From: Capsulimonas corticalis
GTDB taxonomy: Bacteria; Armatimonadota; Armatimonadia; Armatimonadales; Capsulimonadaceae
Assembly (NCBI RefSeq): GCF_003574315.2
Contig: NZ_AP025739.1
Coordinates: 5,890,001-5,954,000, forward strand
Length of the DNA stretch: 64,000 nt
Direction: 5' to 3'
This document shows, piece by piece, positions 20,801 to 30,600 of the stretch (position 1 is its first letter; each line of letters starts with the position of its first letter). Position numbers and translations under genes: made by a program. The notes under the pieces are model-generated. The model made no database searches. It saw nothing but the letters and a program-made list of their open reading frames with translations, and had not been told where the DNA came from.

Positions 20801-22784
20801 GGAAGATCCAGTAAGCCTTTGTCGTACCAATATGCTTAGTGGCGGGATTGTATGGATCGAAGACGGCGGTGGGATCGATTGTCTGACCATCCGCATTGCC
20901 GACGGCGTCCAGGCAAAAAACGCGGCCTCCATCATCACAGACAACAACACATAACTTGTCTGCGGTTACTCCTGGCGTCGTGAGGATAGCCGCATCGTCA
21001 AATGATTTGGTATTTGTGAGAACATTGAACCTAGCAACCGCCGGGGTGGAGTGAATCGCGGTGTTCGTTGTGACAGCGCTATTCGCCGTATCAATCGCCG
21101 GCAGAGTATATCGCCAGACGACACCGCCGGTCAGACCGTCGACACAATAAACATAACCGGTGGATTTGATCGAGCCGTTTACAACACTACTTTCCGTGCG
21201 TCCAAAATACACTAGTTGCCGAATGAGATGATCAGGCGGTGTCGCGGGATCCGTACCACCACGTAACACCGGATCTATCGTAGCAAGCGATCCGGCAAGA
21301 ACCCCCTGATACTTCGCATTCACGATATCAGGAAAGTCCGTTGCGTTGACGGCTACGGGAGTGCCGTCCACGGTAGCCGCGTTGGTGTCCGTCAAGCTCA
21401 TTGTGTCGGCGACGACGTATGTTTGGCCGGCTAAACCGGCCGAAGCTGTGGATGTGTCGTTAGACAGGATGACATCAACTGGCTGACCAGCGGTGACGGA
21501 AAACGGTCCCGCGAGCGCTTCATCACCATTAGAGTCTGTCTGGCTCTTGCGCACATCGGCCACAGTCACGCCACCGACCTTGACGACGTAATGCGCATCT
21601 GTGACGCGATATTCCTTGCCTGGCGTGCTGATGTCGGAATTGTCCGAATTAGGAATGTGGAAGCTTAAGTTGTAGAGCCCAGTCTGGCTAGGAACGAACT
21701 CCCATTGTGCGGTCGCTGTTGATGGAGCGGCTGTCACCAAGGCACGCAAATATTCGTTGTTGGAAGCAGTCGCAGGAACGCCAGTCGTGCCTGACACTTG
21801 ATTCCACGCCCCAATCGGTGTTGGCGTAAACACCTCCGTAGGTGCGCTATTGTGGATATTATTCTCGTCAACCGTTAGTGTGGCTCCCGAGGCGCTTTGC
21901 AGAGACATCGATCCCGCGAAGATGTTCTTGCTCCCACCCCCGGCCGCCACCGCCGCAGAATAATTATCAATGGTGACAGTGACATTTTGAGAGGCGGTCA
22001 AGAAAACGGGACTCAACAGCGTAATGCTTCCGCCAGCCGCTTGCGATTTACTAACGACTACATCAACGCCATTTGGTTCATTTGCATAGTGGATTGTATA
22101 ACGTGCATCCGTGGTCATCCCCCCCGAATTCGCGGCCGATACCACCGGAATATGGGCGACAATCGAATAATTGCCGGCTTGCGTCGCACTGAGAGAGAGG
22201 GTCCATGTACCCGTTGTGGTGCCGCTCGCAGGAGCCCCAACAGTATTTCCAGTAAGGTAGAAGGGGGTTGTGGGATTCGCCGGATCATTTGCAGGTCCCC
22301 ATGCAGTTGCTCCACCCGCCGTCCAAGTCGTCGTGTTGCTAGCTGCAGCATAGGCGATAATGGCGCTCAATGCGTTCGCGTAGGCGAACGGCGCGTACCA
22401 GAACGCGATATTGCGCGTGTTGAATGTGTTCGGAATGAAGTTCCTCGGACTGGTAGTGGAGTATGTTCCCAGCAAAAAGCTAGGATATTGAGTCCATACC
22501 TGTGTTCCTGAGGGAAACGGATACCCCGTGTTCGGCGTCGGAATAGTGAATAGACCGGTCGGCGTTCCCTGAAGCTGGCCGTAGTCCGGAAAAGTACTGT
22601 TCTCCGTATCAGCGCCGCCAGAGTGGAATTGAGGCCAGCTAAACGGAGTCGGAGTATTCGGCGACGTTCCGGTGGGCGATTGGGCGAGCGCGGGAACGCT
22701 GGCGAGCGTCAGCGCTCCGAGCGTTGCGGCCGCGCGCAGCCATGAGGAACGTCGAGTTTGGTGGGCGAAATTCATTCGGTACAT
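14820..22784 (-). CDS. Giant secreted beta-propeller / golvesin-like surface protein, 2654 aa
   Basis: This is the last gene of the pilus-linked block. A signal peptide (RAAATLGALTLASVPALA, about residues 17-35) marks export. Two golvesin-like sandwich domains appear near 170-300 and 335-470 (TDAHYVVKVGGVTVADVRKSQ, then VVADTMSL). PQQ-type propeller blades follow from about 530 to 1180 (VYCVDGLTGGVVWRYTLP, VVCDDGGRVFCLDAVGN, IYIGNSNGVLYALDATG). A 12-residue EF-hand-like loop, DTNQNGVRDAGE, sits near 1635. Three related WxFW segments occur towards the end (DLWAFWYSGARGG, MWYFWRKSGG, DIWMFWTSNRNG). It has no similarity I can see to enzyme active sites, so adhesion or structure is likelier. Position after minor prepilins recalls PilY1. 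Start chosen at 22784 for the TAGG before it. Confidence 0.75.
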   Translation of the reverse strand: MYRMNFAHQTRRSSWLRAAATLGALTLASVPALAQSPTGTSPNTPTPFSWPQFHSGGADTENSTFPDYGQLQGTPTGLFTIPTPNTGYPFPSGTQVWTQYPSFLLGTYSTTSPRNFIPNTFNTRNIAFWYAPFAYANALSAIIAYAAASNTTTWTAGGATAWGPANDPANPTTPFYLTGNTVGAPASGTTTGTWTLSLSATQAGNYSIVAHIPVVSAANSGGMTTDARYTIHYANEPNGVDVVVSKSQAAGGSITLLSPVFLTASQNVTVTIDNYSAAVAAGGGSKNIFAGSMSLQSASGATLTVDENNIHNSAPTEVFTPTPIGAWNQVSGTTGVPATASNNEYLRALVTAAPSTATAQWEFVPSQTGLYNLSFHIPNSDNSDISTPGKEYRVTDAHYVVKVGGVTVADVRKSQTDSNGDEALAGPFSVTAGQPVDVILSNDTSTASAGLAGQTYVVADTMSLTDTNAATVDGTPVAVNATDFPDIVNAKYQGVLAGSLATIDPVLRGGTDPATPPDHLIRQLVYFGRTESSVVNGSIKSTGYVYCVDGLTGGVVWRYTLPAIDTANSAVTTNTAIHSTPAVARFNVLTNTKSFDDAAILTTPGVTADKLCVVVCDDGGRVFCLDAVGNADGQTIDPTAVFDPYNPATKHIGTTKAYWIFRPDQNLVQQINANTGAVTPGNAGVDKFDPTRHMFAPLAFNNASPTIAKDTSDNATIYIGNSNGVLYALDATGVPAYGLLGGNTIDVSPYLGSVRLLDPDLTTPGKTVRDYTYTCNPLWWFSVSGTAAGAGAQIESAPSVQYTNNARTARMIYFGSSHELGGTSNYGRVYALPDTGPTPVGTNSSTPATKGYNTSTSKWQFPNALEDSSHTTRPALGDISGSPVVFTGPTTSGTAAGTSIYFAANMGSEVPLGTTLTSATIPTRDTTGNYGRIWCIDTNGVKRWAYPDATDPNSATLAVEPTIPIGGFKHATPAMGIVEYPGPGKVTYSGGGIYSHPDAVHPDISGNRIPMLYVGTFGDIDSAMYAIDVEGQNDTERGIYRLASPNGSVFQSSPALITNANLTTPAGYDGFGGMVYCTAGDLLYQFSATPISNPSTTETHALIGVDAIFGNCGPVSSPSLAAADVTSLSSSIILGPVNTTDWLYVGDTTTGLVKGLTPAKQSGGFDIGGILPGQGPQPGNPDVPALVNPNYTLHAHVLPSTANTSRDIAGSEYAINGNLPVFEWGDDVTVRITNIVPANPGDQTATLRVKDPENPSLYYFTNGSPVTLQIGDVGSTTVANDNGLIPAIAEIPGPLTLPSDGMYFRSDASVIDPLTDGTHQWFGAYNYAIRDGSGRLNTPGSTRRITLARQTAEVRDATTNAILGTVTLQTQLSGDTPDPTFGILNPLALTGQANSLKDPSVLVTLGSLGPNTYQGNTAALNIEALANGNTIYSDPAQLPKNGYSFGGSDPTNPGAGRNNAATFPTKYVEVATATGEINHGSSGDNTNTASTGYKSLLTIFDRSFTPKRGGAVSVRMEASPLRWNDPSTINGFAATINPLPWESSPVSYGAGANHSVDYPDIPQRGITDTLTHSTSKVSSDLTHQSGVITDTTQYAPEPIIVNVKAPKYQPANLTKSLLAIPPVADGYHTRVTIFVDTNQNGVRDAGEAYRDVDLQSGVLVDMSTSIAEATTDVGIVPQGFGIQTDPYGALGNFVPPGLPFNVAAPYQGNFGKYFKTLSVFNNGNTNLVNAQFDQRISKIDPTGTTYHTINLGSDSLDASAGIPGFDMTGVTGARPAGLSPYLVRTSLDRDLLSRTESVAVAGNPLYPGNTFHKPRVGDSSGSLLTVPDKSPDDGVTVTSPPMVSVAVPLGTPAGTYHQTLRLFEGMDYNYDWLSGPTYGSITDSTHKTGRAGHTAPQQALDIANSFSLINTTTAGAVKYESVQPYSEPGTVVKVTATEARLTSDKIFGDLPMIDDNGAFTFGPANYSPSAYRDFWWAGGTPSGTGNVDLAWTSTRSKLASGTGPTAGIYTATLPYLGSAFMPSAAGASWWSQSAILPGGPATGINVGYSVAMEPHVYVGNSFTSSGERYGFYSNINGAQTDLLCVPYNAGGVPQQPVDITQNDHTSAKYGVKGLKVSKTLAGGSPFLSPTDSNAPISYDLWAFWYSGARGGSSIQYNCVTTNNRSVSANNWTNPATLPVPAGLVAVSEPHPVLLPGTPGNTRAPSYIQVTYTGIAPDGNSDIYVSRYQPFHPYAADPADPTKTLADPNRIALALIPTGMSEYLQPDANNLWWQARDVAWVRAPAPTGPVTVSVGGFALIQDPLGKVSYDRASGLTVYTAMSVQGANNSIVQSNVTMYVDTARGRIRFRPALIPQKDATGVTRTPAVLATFSSQASRITVDTRADTSPVAILDEAYKANEAPQGQRVSTGRMWYFWRKSGGAGGNTTPTLYYKTQRLTVQLRDLNGRPISLALDTSGNPIVKLYHVKTPAGPDSDNQVFYDTTSYGPVDVDWKRGRLYFPRVISKTSSGYDGLLWDAQSFFVDYTYYDSASRSNVTVIGNSIATPFRASPQWMDEELATDPVNVDSSTSLSGANTTGEHIVPMHTPVNESNLTAFLNPTAYANVYGGVIPAGGGAPVNSTPDQAHDIWMFWTSNRNGVGDLYWTTLNPKFSVDAP

Positions 22785-22832
22785 AGATTCAAACCTAGCC
22801 CTTAAAAGCGTGGGCGCAGCGACTATCAAGAG

Positions 22833-22867
22833 GAGGGATACGAGCGAACCAGCGGCGCGTATCCCTC
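22833..22867 (-). other. Hairpin in the gap between the two giant genes
   Basis: GAGGGATACG and CGTATCCCTC form a perfect 10-bp stem around 15 bases. It lies in the 96-bp gap and no U-tract follows on the minus strand. It may act as an mRNA end-point or stabiliser rather than a full terminator. Confidence 0.5.
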
Positions 22868-22880
22868 ACGGTGTTTCTTG

Positions 22881-25800
22881 TTATTGCGACCGAACTGCGG
22901 AGGTCGGCTGCACGAGCGGACCGGAATTGGTCGGACGGCTAATCGTTGACGACGGAGACAGATAGAAATTCCCTGCCTGATAATCACCGATTTTGGCGGT
23001 AAATACTTCGCCGCCAATTTTGGGTATAGGGCCGTTATTGAGGCCATTTTCTCCCCCAACATCCCCATCCGTGGTGGATGATGTCAGCAGATATTGACCA
23101 ATGGTGTACTGGTTGCCGCCAATCGTACCTTGATCGTAACCCACCAGCTGAATGCTAGAAGCGGCAAACTGCCGGGCTGGCCTTAAAAACGTCGTCGCCA
23201 AGCTGGTGTCAATCGGAGACTGCATTGCCCGATAGTCCACATTCGTGAATCCCCATTGCGCATATGGTTTGTAGAAGCCAAGCAGACCATCATGCGCGGC
23301 GTCTGGAGACTGAAGGCGCAAGTCGAAGGCTCCGTCATCGTCGGCAAGCAGCAGATGGATACGGGGCGTCGCCACTCCAGCCACAACGATCTGATCGACC
23401 ACGACCTTCACATATCTCGGGTTGATAAACGAGAAGGTGCTATTCGCATTCTGTCCCGTGTTCGCCAGTGCGTCGGCGGCTGCGGATGCAATATCGAATT
23501 TACCCTTGTCATTGCCCGTTGCCAATAGATACCCATTGAAGCTGGAGTAAGCACGCAGCCGTAGATTTGTGGGGAAAGTCGGGCTTTCCGCATCAATATG
23601 AATGTAGCCAGATGACGGCAGCAACGCGCCCGTGGCATAGTCTACATAATCCAGCATTACGACGCTTCCGCCCGGAGCATCCGCTGCAGCGGGGGCCTGA
23701 ACTCCCAGTTTGAGGGGTCCGACCGCCTGAGCGGGAAGATAGGGGCTAATCTTTTTATTGCTGACGAGGCCAACGATATACCTACCTTTATCCGGTCCAT
23801 CGAAGTAATCGGCGCTCACATATCGATATTGGCGGCCCAGCACATCGTAAGTATGACTGACCCAGGTGAGGTTGTGCGGGAAATTGTTACTCAAAGCGCC
23901 GCTGGGACCAAAGTTGTCCGTGATTTCGATGATACGAGAGTTCCCGCTGTCGGCAATCAAATAGTGGACGTTGGTAATTCCGGTAGTAGCGTCGTAGTGG
24001 CGCTTCGCGCGGATGCTTGTTGGTTGGTTGAGCGTGTCCGGCTGGCCAGTATTGGCGAGAAGCCCGTTGGGATCCTGGAATCGGGTTAGCTCCCAGATCA
24101 CTTTGCCAGCGCGATCAAATTCCACGCAGCGATTATTTCCGGTATCAGCCACCAGATATGTATTCGAATCGAGTTGAGAGACATCCGAAGGATGCTTGAA
24201 GTCCATATGCGCGATTGCAACTTTGCCCGTGGGATTTACGGTCGCGAAGGGTCCACCGGCGACGGTTGCTTTCGTCGTCGCGTCCACGGACCAAATCGCA
24301 TCCCCATCAGCGTCGAGCTCCAAAATACGATCGCTGTCCGCAACGAGCGTTTTAACGTTCTGCAATATGGAAATCGCGGGAAACGTATTGCCGCCGCTCG
24401 TGACGACGCCGCTCAGCCCAATCGAACCGCTTCCTGTCACTGGGATCGAATCCGCCGCAGTCAGCCCCGTCGCGACGGACGCCAGGACCTTTTTGCCAAA
24501 AATGTCGAGCGCCGTCAATGGAGTGGTAACGAACTTTGGATATGGAGCAACGCTCAAGCTTGCCGCTGAGGGGTGAACGCTGACCCGATATAGATTGCCG
24601 CCTGTATCCCCGAAGAAGGCGTAATTTCCGACCAGCGTAAGCCCCGCCGTCACCGGCGACGCGACTCCGGCCAGAATACACCAGTTCATGTTGCTGCTGA
24701 GCTGAACGGTGACCGGACCTTCCGGTGTATTGTTTGTCCCATCATAACGAGTGTAACTAACCTGAATGGGAGCCGGCTCGCACAAATTGGGGATCAGCGT
24801 CCCCTGCCCCATCGCTCCAATTGCTCCAAAGTTGGTAAACTCCAGAAGACCATCGCCGCCGCCGGTAAACTGCACGCCCTGAATCAAAGGGATGGGCGTG
24901 ACGCCAAATTCCGAATATGCCTGAAATTGCCCATTGTAAATCGGCTGAGACACCGAAAAGTTCGCGACCGTCCCCGTAGGCGTATTCGCTCCAAAAACAT
25001 TGGCCGTAATCGCTTTGTTCGTGTCGAATGAGAGAACCGCCGCCTTCGTTCCAGTAAGATCGGCCGCAAGCGCATAAACGGTCCCGCTCTCGTCAATTAC
25101 GGGCGCGCCAATAAAGTTGAAATCCTGCAGTTTTGAATAGTCAACTCCAGACGAGTCCGTAAATGCGCCGTCCTTGGAAGTCGGAAGACGGAAGCGCCAG
25201 CGAATACTGCGGTTGCCAGGCAGTACGCCATCTTGAATACATTCGATCACGCTGTCTTTGTTGTTTGGATCCGGGTTCGTGACGGTCAGGTACGCAAATC
25301 CGTTCTTATCGATTGCAGGCGCGGATGTATATGTTGTCAATGTGCTCGCTTGATAATTTGACGCATCCGACAATGCAATCGCCGTTCGTGTCGCTCCCGC
25401 TCCCGCAGCACCGGTGAGTGATGTGAGATAGTCAGCATAGAACGGAGGAGCATAAGGCGCCCCTGTGGGGCTGGTGAACGATTGAGGGGAGACGCCTCCC
25501 GAAGCCGAACTTAAATAGCCTGTATTTAAGCCATACAGCGTCGGCGCATGAGGCGCCGATGTGATCATCGACGAATTGGGGAAATTGTTAAACAGCTTTG
25601 TAACAACATCACTTCCATTTGCGGTCAACAGCTCTCCATATGATCCAACAAAAACGGAGTAAACCATCCGGTTCGTTGTAATATATAGGACAACGTCATT
25701 ATTGTACGATTGCCCATTCAGACCATATTGCCATTGAAGGGAAACCGACGGCGGCGCCGTGACAAATTCCGGTCCGGTGGCGTAACCTGGCGCTAAAGAA

Positions 25801-27557
25801 TTTGGCTGAGGCGCGAACTGGGTCTGCGCGCCACCATTCAGGAAATCGACCGTCATTACGCTCCCGTCTGGCTGCCCGGCATACAGGAAGTTTCCGTACA
25901 CGGTAGGAGCAGGCGCGTAGATATTCTTCGTGGCCGTAGCCGGATCGCCGTACTGTTTACCACCACTCGACGGAGTATATGCAGATCCTAACAGCCCGGA
26001 GGCAAGGTCATACGACTGCACCTTGCCGTCTTTCTCCTCCACGTAGATGACGGGCGCCGATGCAGGGCCGGGAATCGCGATGGTAGGAGAGGACGAGAAA
26101 AGGCCGGGTTTGCCGGTGCCTGTTGTATGCCAGATTTCGTCGTATCCCGCTCCAAGGCTGTAATCAGCGTCGCCATCATCGGCCTTCGTGTCCGCGTCTA
26201 AGTCTTCTCCCGGAATAAGATCGAATACGTGCAGCACTCCGCCTCGGTCCACTACGGCCAGATAATGACCGTAAATCGCGGAACCGGCGGAACCAGCCAC
26301 ATACAGCGGCGGCGCTGGCGGCGTATAGCCTGAAATCGCGTTTGAGGACACATAGTGCCAGGCCGGCGCGACGGCGGCGGACAGAGCGCTCGTCGTAGCG
26401 GAATTCTGGTGCGAATTACCGTACTCTGAATTGTGAATACCGGTCCAGCTCATCACGTTGACAAGAAACTTGAGATCCGCAATCGGCGCGCGCGCCAGCG
26501 TCGCAGGCCCGGTGGCGATATTTGAGCCAACATCTCCCGTGCAGAACGGACCGGAGTTGGGAGCGTTCTGCGGGATTGTATTGGAGCTGTCATACCCGCC
26601 AAGGAAATCGTTAATCGCATTACAGCTAGCGGTCGTATCCACTACAACCTCACCAGCGCCAACTTGCGCGGCGGCGACGACCGGTGTTGTGGAGTTAACC
26701 GCGTTCAGCAAAACGGACGACAAAGTGTCCGTAGGATCTAAGGGCAGGTTGATATTGCTAGTTACTAACCCATAATCGGCCGCCGCCAGATCTTGAGAAT
26801 GCCCTAAACTGTTAAGATCGGTGGGCGACAGAAAGTTCGGCTCCGAGATAATAGGATGGCGAAAAAACGCTCCACTAGGGGTCGCTGGAAGCACGCCGAC
26901 GGTATAGGATCCTGGTGTGAACTGCAGCTTGAAGAATAGGGGGCCATCAGAAGCAATGTCAAACGGATTTTTGACCGCTGTCGTATCCACCCCAGTGTTT
27001 TCAATGAGAAGCTGACCGCCGCCGTCCACATATTGCCGAAGCATCTCGCGTTCAGCTAACGTGAAGGAAATATTCGAGCGCATATTGAGCAGCAGGATAT
27101 TGAACTGGCGAAGATCATCCACATTCTTGATATTGGCTAAGTTAACTTCCCAGTAAGCGCCCATATTCGGCGTGACCTGGGCTCCAATCGTATAGGCATG
27201 TCCGCTTGCGGCAATTCCGTAAGGATCCGTGGGAATATTGGATGCGACACCATCCCAGTGCTGCTGGAGCGCCACAGTGACGACCTTTGGCGCAAGCGGG
27301 TTGACAATCGTCCAACCGGCCGGCTTAACATCCGCGCGCTGACTCAAAATGTAGAATGGGTACGGATCCGTATTTGGCAGCGTATTCGGAGTATTATTCC
27401 TGTCCTGAAGGACGATTACGCCGGCGTTAATCGTCTTCTGCTGGGAGTTATAGCTGTACGCCGCCGCCTGCGCGGCGCGTGGGGTGACGGCCGCCGCGCT
27501 CACCAAAGTGAGCGCGGCGGCGATGGAGGCCTGACCTAAGCGGAATTTTCGAAACAT
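22881..27557 (-). CDS. Giant secreted protein with PQQ-like and NHL-like propellers, 1558 aa
   Basis: The N-terminus has a signal peptide (ASIAAALTLVSAAAVTPRAAQA, residues about 10-32), behind AGGA at 27557. Residues about 110-220 look like a flavodoxin/amidotransferase-like fold without a catalytic triad (FNILLLNMRSNISFTLAERE, then LRQYVDGGGQLLIENTG). Propeller-like strands run from about 430 to 1050 (YLAVVDRGGVLHVFDLIPGED, VIYVEEKDGKVQSYDLASG). NHL-like repeats follow near 1150-1300 (ILELDADGDAIWSVD, YLVADTGNNRCVEFDRAGKVIWE, LIADSGNSRIIEI). A DLDADTKADDGD loop near 450 fits calcium binding. It sits between the PilX-like gene and the 2654-aa protein and probably joins the same surface complex. 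Confidence 0.75.
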   Translation of the reverse strand: MFRKFRLGQASIAAALTLVSAAAVTPRAAQAAAYSYNSQQKTINAGVIVLQDRNNTPNTLPNTDPYPFYILSQRADVKPAGWTIVNPLAPKVVTVALQQHWDGVASNIPTDPYGIAASGHAYTIGAQVTPNMGAYWEVNLANIKNVDDLRQFNILLLNMRSNISFTLAEREMLRQYVDGGGQLLIENTGVDTTAVKNPFDIASDGPLFFKLQFTPGSYTVGVLPATPSGAFFRHPIISEPNFLSPTDLNSLGHSQDLAAADYGLVTSNINLPLDPTDTLSSVLLNAVNSTTPVVAAAQVGAGEVVVDTTASCNAINDFLGGYDSSNTIPQNAPNSGPFCTGDVGSNIATGPATLARAPIADLKFLVNVMSWTGIHNSEYGNSHQNSATTSALSAAVAPAWHYVSSNAISGYTPPAPPLYVAGSAGSAIYGHYLAVVDRGGVLHVFDLIPGEDLDADTKADDGDADYSLGAGYDEIWHTTGTGKPGLFSSSPTIAIPGPASAPVIYVEEKDGKVQSYDLASGLLGSAYTPSSGGKQYGDPATATKNIYAPAPTVYGNFLYAGQPDGSVMTVDFLNGGAQTQFAPQPNSLAPGYATGPEFVTAPPSVSLQWQYGLNGQSYNNDVVLYITTNRMVYSVFVGSYGELLTANGSDVVTKLFNNFPNSSMITSAPHAPTLYGLNTGYLSSASGGVSPQSFTSPTGAPYAPPFYADYLTSLTGAAGAGATRTAIALSDASNYQASTLTTYTSAPAIDKNGFAYLTVTNPDPNNKDSVIECIQDGVLPGNRSIRWRFRLPTSKDGAFTDSSGVDYSKLQDFNFIGAPVIDESGTVYALAADLTGTKAAVLSFDTNKAITANVFGANTPTGTVANFSVSQPIYNGQFQAYSEFGVTPIPLIQGVQFTGGGDGLLEFTNFGAIGAMGQGTLIPNLCEPAPIQVSYTRYDGTNNTPEGPVTVQLSSNMNWCILAGVASPVTAGLTLVGNYAFFGDTGGNLYRVSVHPSAASLSVAPYPKFVTTPLTALDIFGKKVLASVATGLTAADSIPVTGSGSIGLSGVVTSGGNTFPAISILQNVKTLVADSDRILELDADGDAIWSVDATTKATVAGGPFATVNPTGKVAIAHMDFKHPSDVSQLDSNTYLVADTGNNRCVEFDRAGKVIWELTRFQDPNGLLANTGQPDTLNQPTSIRAKRHYDATTGITNVHYLIADSGNSRIIEITDNFGPSGALSNNFPHNLTWVSHTYDVLGRQYRYVSADYFDGPDKGRYIVGLVSNKKISPYLPAQAVGPLKLGVQAPAAADAPGGSVVMLDYVDYATGALLPSSGYIHIDAESPTFPTNLRLRAYSSFNGYLLATGNDKGKFDIASAAADALANTGQNANSTFSFINPRYVKVVVDQIVVAGVATPRIHLLLADDDGAFDLRLQSPDAAHDGLLGFYKPYAQWGFTNVDYRAMQSPIDTSLATTFLRPARQFAASSIQLVGYDQGTIGGNQYTIGQYLLTSSTTDGDVGGENGLNNGPIPKIGGEVFTAKIGDYQAGNFYLSPSSTISRPTNSGPLVQPTSAVRSQ

Positions 27558-27613
27558 AGAATTATCCTACCGAATCGTCGGCTTCGGAGTTAATGAGCGG
27601 CTCTCATCCAACG

Positions 27614-30600
27614 TTAAGGGCGGTCGTCGGCGGCTTGGCCGGCGTATAACAGTCCATCACAAACGGGCAATCGCGGCGCGAAGGGCAGCGGATTGCCATA
27701 ACTGTCGCAGCGCAGGACGGTCGCCAAATGCGTCGTGGTGTCGTAAGTATATGGGAACGCGCACTGCGGATTGTAAATGATCGTCAGGCCATCTCCCGGA
27801 TGGTCGTTGGAGACATTGTAGGGAGCGTTCGGAAGAACGTGTCCAATCCCAGCCCTCTCTTCAGCAATCGTCTGCTCGCCGCGCGCCGAGGGGATACCGC
27901 CGATCATGCTGCCATGGTATTGCGGAATCCAGCCCCACTTCTGCATCCATGCGTTCTGCGCGCTGATGTCCGCTGGATGGGCCTCCGACACTGCGCCGCT
28001 AATAATGATCTTCATATCGATCGGCTGCCCATTGAATGGATAGCGTGATTGATCGGGAAGAGTGTTATCCAGCAGCGTGCCGCGGTCAATATAAAACCCA
28101 TTCGGAGTTGCTTTTCTCGCATCCGTGACGGCGTAATTTTTCACCGTGTCGCCGCCATCACTGTTGAACCACTGTCCCGGAATGACAAAGAACGATTTGT
28201 TCTGAGCATACAAGATCGCTTCAATCCGAATATCCATCGGAAGCACGGCGGCGCGCTCCAGCAGCAGTTGACTGGTGTTATTGGCGGCCTGAATTCCATT
28301 CAAACGGCTCGTCCAGAGTTGCAGCGGCTCGTCTTCCAGAATGTTCAGTAGAGTCTTGCCTGTCGAGTCGATCTGCAAGGTGGACATATCCACGGTCATA
28401 TGCACGGCCGGATTGAGCATCGTATTCTTGTAAAATGCGGAGGCGTCATCCTGCGGATTCGTCAAACCTGGCGTGAACGACGCAACCAAATTGGTGCGTG
28501 GGTTATACAGCGAGAACTTGATGTCCGTATTTCCTGCCGTGCTCGAATCTGGACCAGCGCTATAGTATAGTGCAAGTGTTTGATACTGGGACGGCTTACC
28601 GCCATTGGGCAGTCCGAAGTTGAACTCCTGAACCAGAGACGGCAGCAAACCATCTTTGGGCGTGAAATCGAGTTTCGTGATATCTCCCGAGTTCGTTGAG
28701 GGCGGAAGCACTCCCAAGACAGGATTGGAGACCATCGGCCCCGCCGTGAACTGTGTGGTGTTCACGCAGACATAATCGCGGGCAAGCACGGCAATACTGG
28801 AATTAGGATTGCCTTTCAGCAAATTCCCTTCAACATAAGCCGTCGCGTTCGTGACAATTGTGATATGGCGCGCCAATGGATCGTCGTTATCGGTCGGCAC
28901 CGGCGAATCGTTCGGATCGGCGCTAATAATCCCATGCACCCGCACATTGCCTTCCGCGACAATGACGATATCCCGGTTGATGTTGCCGCTCGCGACGCCT
29001 GAATAAAAGTCACGGAACGGAATATACATCACCGAACTGCCGCTATTCTTGTCGGTCGGATCTAACCATTGAAAAATCGTATTGTTCGCCGTCTGATCGT
29101 GGCGGATCAGCGTGATTCCGTATTGACCTTGCAGCGTTCCTGCCGCGAAGGGAAGCCGGCCGAACACAATCTCCACGCCCGGCGGGACATAAATGTCGCC
29201 GACCCATCCGCCCTTGGATGTAAGAGGATTATCATTGGCGTGGTTCCGGTTAAGCCATTGATCCACCAGGGTCCCGCCGCCGGTGACGCCAATACTCTCA
29301 CTCTGAACATCACTGCTGTTATTGATATAGACCGTTTGCCCATATCCATTTTGCGACGCGTCAGGCATCGGGTTTGTCACACCGTCGCGGATCGGCGAGT
29401 TGATTGCCATGGATCGATAACGAGACATGCTCGTCACGCTATCGACGTTATCGATCTTGGGCGGATCAAGTCGCTTGATCTGCCGCGCAAATCCATTGGC
29501 GTCATTCCCGGAGGATCCCGACCGGCCATCGCGAACGGCGCCGCCGAACGTCTGGAAGCTCGGATCGCTGCTCGGGTAAACGGGCACGGAGCTGACTGCC
29601 GGATCAGATGAATAAGCAAACGCCAAATTCGACGGCTGCTTTGTCAAATCCGAAAGACCGCCGGTCTGGACGGAAGGATCGAAGTGATCCAGAATTAAGT
29701 CTCCGTTGATCTCAATCTGGTCGCTCAAGCTTGGCGTGGCGGTGTTGGCGGTGTCCGGCCGATTGAGATAGATAGTATTCTTGCCATAAAAGCGCACAGA
29801 GCTATTGGACCGGAACGCTCCCCCACCCGCTGCAATGTTCGTTCCATTCGCCGGAGAGGCTCCGGAGCCGGCGTTGGGATTTGGCAGTAAAAAGGTAAAG
29901 CTAGTGGACGGATCCGGCTGCGCGATATAAGCATCGGATGCTCCCAGAGTCGTTGCAACCCCAAACGAACGGATCTGCGCGGACCGCGACTCCGATGTTT
30001 TGCCATAAAAATCAAACACCCCGGGTGTCGTGATATCATTCAAGTTCGCATCATAGATGCTGGGAACTCCGATACTCGCGATGTCCGAGCGGCGATCAAC
30101 ATCCGTTATAAAACGCGCATAGTCCGTGATGCCGATCGGCTTATACGCCACCAGCTTCGCAATTTGCGTTCCTCGCGCCGCTCGTGGAAACGTGGTTGGG
30201 TCTTTCGGATCGATATTTCCCTCTCGCCCCACGGCCTCGATTTTGATGTAACGCGCCAGCGGATCCGTCGCCACGGGGGCTCCAGGATTTTTGGGGTCAA
30301 AAACCGCAGGTTGCGTATTTTTCGGGTTAAACTGGCTGCCCAGGGGGTCGTAGGTCACCCGGATCAAGAAGCGGCCATTACCGGTATTGTAACGAGCATA
30401 TCGCTGCGACAAATAGTCATAATCCGGATCTTTGCGAAGCGCAGCAGTCTGAGCTGGCGTCAAATTGGCCATGATCGCAATCGGCGGACGCCAGTCGGCG
30501 CCTTCCACGCTCGTGCGAAGCTGGTCATCGGCGAACCGAAGCCCCGACTGCGCGTAATCATCCGCAGTCTGCACCGTTCCCGCCGTATGAGCATTGACCA

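Noticed and set aside
19302-20954. Several plus-strand frames of 200-270 codons
   Set aside because: All are antisense to the 2654-aa surface protein and show no domain or start signal.
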